Origin: Hirsutella rhossiliensis
Taxonomy: Eukaryota > Ascomycota > Sordariomycetes > Hypocreales > Ophiocordycipitaceae
DNA: 64,000 nt
Assembly (NCBI RefSeq): GCF_020360975.1
Contig: NW_025408668.1
Span: forward strand, 7,378,001 to 7,442,000
Direction of reading: 5' to 3'
The notes below the pieces were generated by a model, which saw nothing but the letters and a program-made list of their open reading frames with translations, searched no databases and was not told where the DNA came from. Positions 57,374-64,000 of this stretch are shown here, piece by piece. How positions within the stretch are numbered: position 1 is the stretch's first letter; every line of letters starts with the position of its first letter. The position numbers and the translations under genes are program-made.

Positions 57374-58822
57374 GGCTGCGTGAGGAAAAGAGCATGCCCG
57401 TCTGTTTGTACGTTGATTTGTCATTGTGCCAAGTATGTGCCGTCGTCTACCGATGGATATCCTGAATACTACCGGATGGGTGTAGAGAGCGTGTCAAAGC
57501 GTGTCTCGTTGCGACGTCTTTTCTCGTCCCGTGTACTCTGTATGAGCTGCTCACAGGGCATTCAAGCAAGGGAATTCGCATCCTCGTCACCGTCGTCACC
57601 GTCATTGCAGGGATCTCTTGACTTCTCCTGACCACGGACCACAAGAGATGAACCCTATTCTTGGGCCGGGGCAGCCCTGCGGCGAGACCAAAGACGCCAA
57701 CGACGTGGGGGCAGGAGACTTTGTGGAGTTTCGGATTGGGATCGAGAGGAACCGGATCGATGTTCGTGGCGGATGATGATGGTGCGCACGGGCTCGTCCG
57801 TTCGGCCCTCCCGTCTCTCTCGCTGCAGCGAAACAAGGACGGGGGGCTTCAGGTCCCACAGGGCCCTCCCATCGGGCCTGTGGCTCCTCGCCCTGCGCGC
57901 TCGACAGGCGGGGAAGACCCCTGCTCGGCCCTCCCCCTCCCGCTGACGACGCCCTGTAGGGAAGCGCTGCAGGCTCACCGTGGGTAAAAAGGGTTCTGCA
58001 GGTCTCTGGTGTTCGTACCGCCGATCCGCCGCTGGGTACCCGGCACACCCGAGGGCTGCGTGGCGGGGACTTGTCCAACGGTGGGCGCTACTTGGAGTTC
58101 ATCGACGGTTGTTTCTCCAGCTCCACGTGGGTGGTGGATGTTTGTCGCGCCGCCGCGTGCTGCAACTGCAACCATGACGGTTCAACCCCATTGTTCAGTT
58201 GTGTGCAGACTGAAACCGCTTCCCATCAACCGCGGACCACCTATCACCACCTAGTCCCGGACGACCGCCTGCGACACGCGGCCAGCGTCTCGGCAGCCTG
58301 GTCGTGGTACAGTCCCACGGCCCTTGACTGCTCTTGTGCCGCCGTCCATTGGCAGCACTCCTTGATCCCAACTCGCCTCACCGCCCCCCACGACCACCCG
58401 CGTAAATTGGCTCTGCTTATCCGCCTCGGCTCGCGTCGCCCTTGTCTCACCTCGCCTCGCTGCCCGTCACCCGCTGCCCGTCACCCGCTCTCCGGCCATC
58501 CGACCAGCGACCGACGACCTACCGACCTACCGACCTACCGACCAGCACCCTCCGGCCAGCTCCGCCCTCGCCTCGAATTGCCTACGACACCCGTTGACGT
58601 TCCTTGAAAGAATCGCAGGAGGCCCGGCGTCGAGCGACATGCGCGCAGCCACCTAAGTTGTCCACCACCTCCTCCGGCAATCAGTCGAGCACTCCCGAGA
58701 CACGGCCCTCTCACCGAGGCTGTTGGCGACGATAGCGATTGCTACGACCGACGGCCTCTTGGTGCCCACCAGCTCGGCCCCCGGTCCCCTGTCCGACTCA
58801 TCTCCCGGCCCGCCCCTCAAGT
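57374..58822. other. Intergenic region upstream of the permease gene
   Basis: About 1.45 kb. From about 58,230 on it is CT/CCG-rich, like a long 5' UTR, and includes the 8-bp repeat array at 58515-58543. No gene seen. Confidence 0.5.
58515..58543. repeat. CGACCTAC tandem repeat, 3.6 copies
   Basis: Perfect 8-bp units in the probable leader of the permease gene. Confidence 0.85.
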
Positions 58823-60766
58823 ATGGCGCCGCACCGCGACATTGAGCTCAACACGCTCAACAACCTCAAGGTCAAGGAAGACTCCTTCACCCACGGCAGC
58901 TCGCATAGCATGCGCGAGCCCGACTACGAGCGGCGCGCGACGCCCCGCATCCAGCGCTTCATCGACAGCTTCAAGCGCGACGCCGACTCGACCTTTTTCC
59001 CCAGCGACCACCTCAGCCAGGTCAACAGCGTCTCGACCGCCCCCAATCCTCGCGGCGCCCACTACTACGACCTGCATCTCGCCGCCGTCGAGTCGGTCAA
59101 CACGGGGCTCGCCAGGAAGCTCAAGGGCAGGCACCTGCAGATGATTGCGATAGGAGGCTCCATAGGCACCGGCTTGTTCGTCGCGTCGGGCAAGTCGTTG
59201 AGCGCCGGCGGGCCTGCCTCGTTGCTCATATCCTTTACCATTGTCGGCGTCATGCTGTACTGCACCTGTCAGGCCCTCGGCGAGCTGTCCGTCATCTTTC
59301 CCATCGCAGGCTCCTTTTCCTCGTGGGCCACTCGATTCCTCGATCCCTCCTGGGGGTTCGCCATGGGCTGGAAGTTGGTCGTGCCCGCTCGCGCCCCTTG
59401 TCCGACCCCTTGCTGACCCGGCTGCTCACAGCTACGCCTTGCAGTGGCTCACGGTGCTGCCGCTCGAAATCATCGCCGCCTCCATGACGATTCGCTACTG
59501 GAACGAAGAGCTCCCCAGCGCCATCTTTGTGGCCATTTTCCTCAGCGCAATCATGCTCATCAACCTGTTTGGAGTCAAGGGATACGGCGAGGCCGAGTTC
59601 ACCTTTTCCATTGTCAAGGTCATTGCCGTCATCGGATTCATGTGAGTGACCGCGCGCAGAGCCTTTCATCCCCGAGCACCGCCTGACACGTGCGTGCCCA
59701 CCCCAGCCTCCTCGGCATCGTCCTCAACTGCGGCGGAACCCCCGACCGAGGATACATCGGGGGCGAGTACTGGCAGAACCCCGGCGCCTTCAACAACGGC
59801 TTCAAGGGCCTCTGCAGCGTCTTCGTGACGGCCGCCTTTGCCTTCTCCGGGACCGAACTCGTGGGCCTGGCCGCGGCCGAGACGGCCAACCCGCGCAAGT
59901 CGCTGCCGACGGCCATCAAGCAGGTGTTTTGGAGGATAACGCTCTTCTACATTGTCGCCCTGACGCTCGTCGGCCTGCTGGTGCGCTACGACGACCCGCG
60001 GTTGCAGGACTACGACAGCAACGCCGACGCAAAGGCCTCGCCCTTTGTCATTGCCATTGACGCGGCGGGCATCGAGGTCCTGCCGTCCATCATGAACGCC
60101 GTCATCCTCGTCGCCGTCTTGTCCGTCGGCAACTCGGCCGTCTTCGGCTCGTCGCGCACCCTCGCCGCCATGGCCAAGCTCAGCCAGGCGCCGCGCTTCC
60201 TGGGCTACGTGGACCGCCGCGGCCGCCCCCTCGTGGCCATTGGCCTGGCCGGCGCCTTCGGCCTCCTCGCCTTCCTCGCCGACCTGTCGCAGCGCCCCGT
60301 GCTCGACTGGCTGTTGGCCATCTCGGGCCTCTCGACCGTCTTCACCTGGGCCTCCATCTGCCTGTGCCACATCCGCTTCCGCCGCGCCTGGGCCCTGCGC
60401 GGCCGCAGCCTCGACGACATACCCTTTGTCTCGCAGGTCGGCGTGCTCGGCTCCTGGATTGGCCTGGTGCTCAACGTGTGCATCCTCGTCGCCCAGTTCT
60501 GGGTCGGCGCCTTCCCCATCAGGTGGGAGACGATGGCCCGCAACGAGGTGGTGAAAAACTTCTTCCTCAAGTGCGTCGGCGTCCCCATCATCTTCCTCTT
60601 CTACCTCGTGCACAAGCTCTTCTACCGCACCGCCTACATCCGCCTCCGCGACATGGACGTCGACACGGGCCGCCGCGACTTCAACCTGCCCATCCTCAAG
60701 GCCCAGGAGCACGGCGAGCGCGCCGCCTGGCCCCGGTGGAAGCGCTTCTACAAGTTTATCTGCTAG
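58823..60766 (+). CDS. Amino-acid permease (YAT/GAP1-like)
   Basis: Three exons, 58823-59373, 59432-59641 and 59707-60766, give 606 residues. It imports amino acids with protons at the plasma membrane. The first 100 residues are hydrophilic (a regulatory tail with Lys residues that could be ubiquitinated). TM1 starts at GRHLQMIAIGGSIGTGLFVASGK, the signature of the AAP/YAT family. The sequence then shows 12 hydrophobic segments, with FAFSGTELVGLAAAE in TM6, PNPRKSLP-like ANPRKSLPTAI after it, and the C-terminal IPFVSQ and DVDTGRRDF motifs typical of this family. The first intron has a GTTGGT donor, a weaker than usual consensus, but the joined NYALQWLTVLPLEI fits. Substrate range cannot be read. 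Convergent with the NTF2-like gene. Confidence 0.94.
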
Positions 60767-61640
60767 CCCCGCGCGAGCCCTCCCCCCTTTTATGTACACA
60801 TACATCCCTTTCTTTTCTTCGTTTCTCTCGTCGCCGCCTCTGTCGAGTTGACCTCGAAGGGCTGCGTGTATACGGGTAGGGCGGCCGGCTATCTATCGCT
60901 CGGGCGAGGCGTTTCGGAGTGACCGTGTCTTTTTGGGCGGCGGATCAAACTGGGAACTGGACAAGGGGAGCGGCATCCTGGATTTGGTGCTCAGGGACAA
61001 ACAGGACATGTCGCCGATGCAGAAGAGAACAAACGGCGTGTAGGCTCAATTCATGGGATTGCACCACTCGTCTATCTGCACACATCACCGACCATCATCA
61101 ATTCCCTTGCGTGTGTATCCGCACGTACATTGACCATCGCCGCGACGGCCCACGAGGAACACGCAGGCGCACGTGCCATTTCCTCGTCAGATGCATAAGC
61201 GTCAGGCTTGCTCAGGACACCGGGACTTGCTCTCTTTCCTTCTTGTGCATCACCGTGGTTTTGCTACACGAGTTCGCCGTCGCTCGCGCACCACGACTGC
61301 TTAGCTGAATCGAATCTCTCGGGTACGGACCAATGTACACAGCAGCATGGATGAACTGCCGCCAAATCTTGTTCTGGCAACAGCAATGGGTACATACAAG
61401 AAGAATACAGATACGGAAGAAAGAGAGATAAACAGGCGAACAAGACAGAAATCGAATAGCCGATATAACGTGTCGGGCCTCACTTGGCTTTGTGTCCAAG
61501 CAGGGACACCGGCAATATCAAGAAAAAGGCTCTCTCATGAATCATGAGCTGCATGCAGACGTGCCGTCGTCAGTGGCCGCACACCTCCTGCCGAGGTGTC
61601 CTTTGCCGGGATCCAAACCGTGTGCCCGAGTTTCCCTTGT
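60767..61640. other. Intergenic, convergent 3' flanks
   Basis: About 870 bp between the permease (+) and the NTF2-like gene (-). No gene or RNA recognised. Confidence 0.55.
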
Positions 61641-63441
61641 CTAAAAAGCCCAAAAGCTCTTCGCGGCCGCTGCCCCGTTGCCTTTCCGTGACGTGGTCGC
61701 CTTGGGGGCCTCACCTTCTTCGTCGCCACCAAAGAGCCAGTTCCTGTCAGTGCCCTTCTTGCCTCCCATGCCGTCGCCGGCGATGTGGATGCCCTCCTTG
61801 TCCCCGTTTTCGCCGGCCGGCAAAAGGTCTCGGCTGCCGCCCTTCTTGGTCCCCATGCCGTCGCCGGCGATGTGGATCCGGGATCCACCCTTGGCCTGAC
61901 TGGGCCGCGGCTGGTTCTCCTTCTGGGACGAGGGGGACTGGTCGTAAGAGGACCAGTTGGCGTCCATCATCTTGACTGCCTTCTGGCGACCCTCAGGGAC
62001 GGCCTGCGGCTGCTGCTGCTGTGCCGAAGGGGAGTCGTCGGTCATGGCGAAGTGGGGGTCAAAGTCCTTGGTGCGGTCCTTGAGATTGGTGATGTTACCC
62101 AAGGCACGCTGGGGCCCCGGGGTAGCGTCATCGCGATTGATGTTGTTCTTGTACAGTCCGAGGCCCTCGTTGTGCACCGAGCCCCGAGGCTTGCCTGGCC
62201 GCTCCTGGCGGGACACGCTCTCGCCGTCGTCCTGAAGCTCAAAGTGCGTCTCGGCGTCTCGGCGACCTTTGCCGGCGGCTTTGCCAGCCTCGTCAACGTT
62301 GCCTACCTCGGTATCCCAGCTGCGGGTATCCTGATGGCGGTAGGTCTTGGACGGCTTCGGCTTCTGGGGGGTGACGAAATCATCAAACGACCATTGGCTG
62401 TTGTGCTTGGACTTGGTTTGATCCTTCAGGCCCATGCCAGCCTTGGATTTGTCCTGAGGGTCAGAACCGTCGGCGAAATCAAAGTGTTCGTACTTGCGAG
62501 GATTCGGGCGGATGTACGATTTTGTACCCTTTGCCTCGGAAGTTTCATCCTCAACCTCCTCGTGATGCTCTTGGCCATCAAAAATCCGCATGGGTTGGTA
62601 GTTCTTGCCCTGGCCGACCTTGCTAGGCGAAACGGATCGGTCACGAAGGGCATTGTGAGCTTCCTCACCCTGGGGCTCATCGCCCAGAATCTCGGTGAAG
62701 CCGCGCTGCCGGGGTCGATTGCCCGCATAAGGCGATACGACGGAAGCCGGCTCGGCAGCCTCGATCTGCTCGCGCGGGGCGAAGAGCTCGAGCGACGCGT
62801 GAGGATCGCGGAGGGCATTGGCCGACAGACCACGAGTTCGAATGACGACGTCGTTGTGGCTTTGGTTGGCCGAAGAAGAGGCCAGACCAGCCGATTCGAG
62901 GCAGGCGCGAATCATGGAGAGTTGCTCCCTGCTGTCCTTGATTGGCCAATTGCGACCCGTCTTGCCAATTATTTCGAGCTGCTTGAGAAGCGAGCCCTGG
63001 TCCCATTGCTGGCGCATTTGGATGATTTTGCCATCAGCGTCGAAAGCGACAATGTGCATCTGCAGGACGGTCGGTCAGTAACGTTACAGGAAGTTGCTCG
63101 ACTGTGACAAGGCGAGATGGGCGCAAACGTACGATGGGGAGGTAGGCCGTGCGATCGGACAAAAAGTTGTCGTCGAGGCCTGGCAGGTAGGGTCCGCCGC
63201 TCGTGAGGAACTCGAGGTCCGTGTCAACCTCGAGAGCGATGACGTTGTTGCCGTCTATGACGCCGAGGACATTCTGCTTTTTCTTCTTGATCTGCCTCTG
63301 CAGCGAGTTGAGGTGCTTGAGGATGTCAGTGGCGCCGGAGAAGGTCGTCGTGGTGGTGACATAGTGCAGCGTGGCCTTGTCCGCCAACAGCGAGGAGCTG
63401 GGGGCGGCCAGGAACTGCTCATATGTCGCAACAGCAGCCAT
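61641..63441 (-). CDS. NTF2-like-domain protein with long disordered tail, uncharacterised
   Basis: Two minus-strand exons, 63441-63133 and 63059-61641 (73-nt intron, phase 0), give 575 residues. The first 150 residues have the look of an NTF2-like cone: MAAVATYEQFLAAPSSSLLA, TTTTTFSGATDILKHLNS, then strand-rich DGNNVIALEVDTDLEFLTSG and, after the splice, MHIVAFDADGKIIQMRQQWDQGSLL. The remaining 420 residues are charged and low-complexity (KSYIRPNPRKYEHFDFADGS, QPRPSQAKGG). Near the C terminus IHIAGDGMG occurs twice, each followed by Lys-Gly pairs, a repeated short motif. It ends KSFWAF. No function is assigned; other NTF2-like folds serve as small-molecule or dimerisation domains. The initiator Met leads straight into the domain. 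Confidence 0.82.
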
Positions 63442-64000
63442 GGCGCAGGCGAGGGCGAAGAGTGGCGGTTATGCCGTTGTTGCGAATGCGAACGCGATTG
63501 GTTTTTTTTTTCCTTCTGTTGTTTGGATCCACGAAGTGTTGTTTTGACGCGTCGTCGGTGGGGGAGAGCGTGGGGGAGTTGCGGCTGGGGGGGTTGTGGC
63601 CGAGATCAAGGGAAAAAGAGCAAGGAATAATAGAAAGCAACCACCTCAAAAGGGGGGAGGGGGGTAGAGAGACGAGTTGGACGAGAGACGGAGCGAGAGT
63701 CGGGGGAAAAAGAGAAAAGAGAGAAGGGGGTGAGCGAGAGAGCGCGTGGACGGGATGAAGACGAAATGAAGGAGGAGGTGGGTCGGGATTCCGGGGCGGG
63801 TTGGCAAGGAAGGCAGGGCGCAAAGCAGGGACATGATTAGATAAGATAGCTACCCAAGCTGTGGCACTTGAGGGGGAGCCTCGTGATTTGCACTGCAGGA
63901 AAGGCGTGCATACGAAGTACCGCGGTGGTACCTGGAGGCGCAGAAGGAGCCGCTTGGTGGAGTAATCAAACATACACTCCAGATTTTCAAACATACACTC
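63442..64000. other. Promoter region of the NTF2-like gene (to window end)
   Basis: About 560 bp, rich in G/A runs on the plus strand (63640-63740), that is pyrimidine-rich on the transcribed side, as in many fungal promoters. TTTTTTTTT at 63500-63510. No gene. Confidence 0.45.

Noticed and set aside
59666..60805. 379-codon minus-strand frame over the permease
   Set aside because: Low-complexity Ala/Glu/Gly shadow of the permease third exon.
61785..63107. 440-codon frame opposite the NTF2-like gene
   Set aside because: Antisense shadow; the minus-strand reading has domain structure and consistent splicing.

Overview
This window reads as nuclear DNA of a filamentous ascomycete, most likely a sordariomycete and perhaps Hypocreales. 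The evidence is short GT-AG introns (46 to 95 nt), GC-rich third codon positions, fungal-type proteins (Dnf3-like flippase, Pmt4, ATG10, GT69 mannosyltransferase, YAT-type permease) and a repeat island with the C-to-T signature of repeat-induced point mutation (RIP). No species can be named from sequence alone. Exon boundaries below were read by hand from splice signals and frame continuity.

Left arm (1 to 26,000): the 3' part of a DHA2-type MFS exporter, a Dnf3-like P4-ATPase (-), an L-asparaginase (-), TFIIB (-), TRP4 anthranilate phosphoribosyltransferase (+), a mitochondrial class III CoA-transferase (+), a PHD-finger protein (+), an Asp/Val-rich secreted protein (-), a gene-free stretch of about 3.2 kb, and an ASNSD1-like glutamine-hydrolysing asparagine-synthetase-domain protein (-).

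Middle (26,001 to 36,250): a 10.25-kb composite transposon. Near-identical 130-bp terminal inverted repeats, flanked by the 8-bp duplication TTTATTTT, bound a class II element. A Ty3/gypsy chromovirus (28,352 to 34,974, flanked by GTTAT duplications) is nested inside it with three LTR copies. Nearly the whole interior is RIP-mutated: CpA and TpG are almost gone, and the survivors are mostly in GCA/TGC context. Tryptophan and glutamine codons have become stops. The rims, including a 13-unit 12-bp array coding for (LFGR)n, are largely spared. The left terminus lies 71 bp upstream of the ASNSD1-like start codon.

Right arm (36,250 to 64,000): a secreted SGNH esterase (+), tRNA-Glu(CUC) (+), a C2H2 zinc-finger regulator (+), an identical tRNA-Glu(CUC) on the opposite strand, a GT69 mannosyltransferase (-), PMT4 protein O-mannosyltransferase (-), a RidA/Mmf1 protein (+), ARPC1 of the Arp2/3 complex (-), a U1A/U2B''-type RRM protein (+), ATG10 (-), a class I alpha-1,2-mannosidase (+), an amino-acid permease (+) and an NTF2-like-domain protein (-). 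These are mostly housekeeping genes in alternating divergent and convergent pairs. Three (GT69, PMT4, GH47) act in secretory-pathway glycosylation, but nothing shows a co-regulated cluster.
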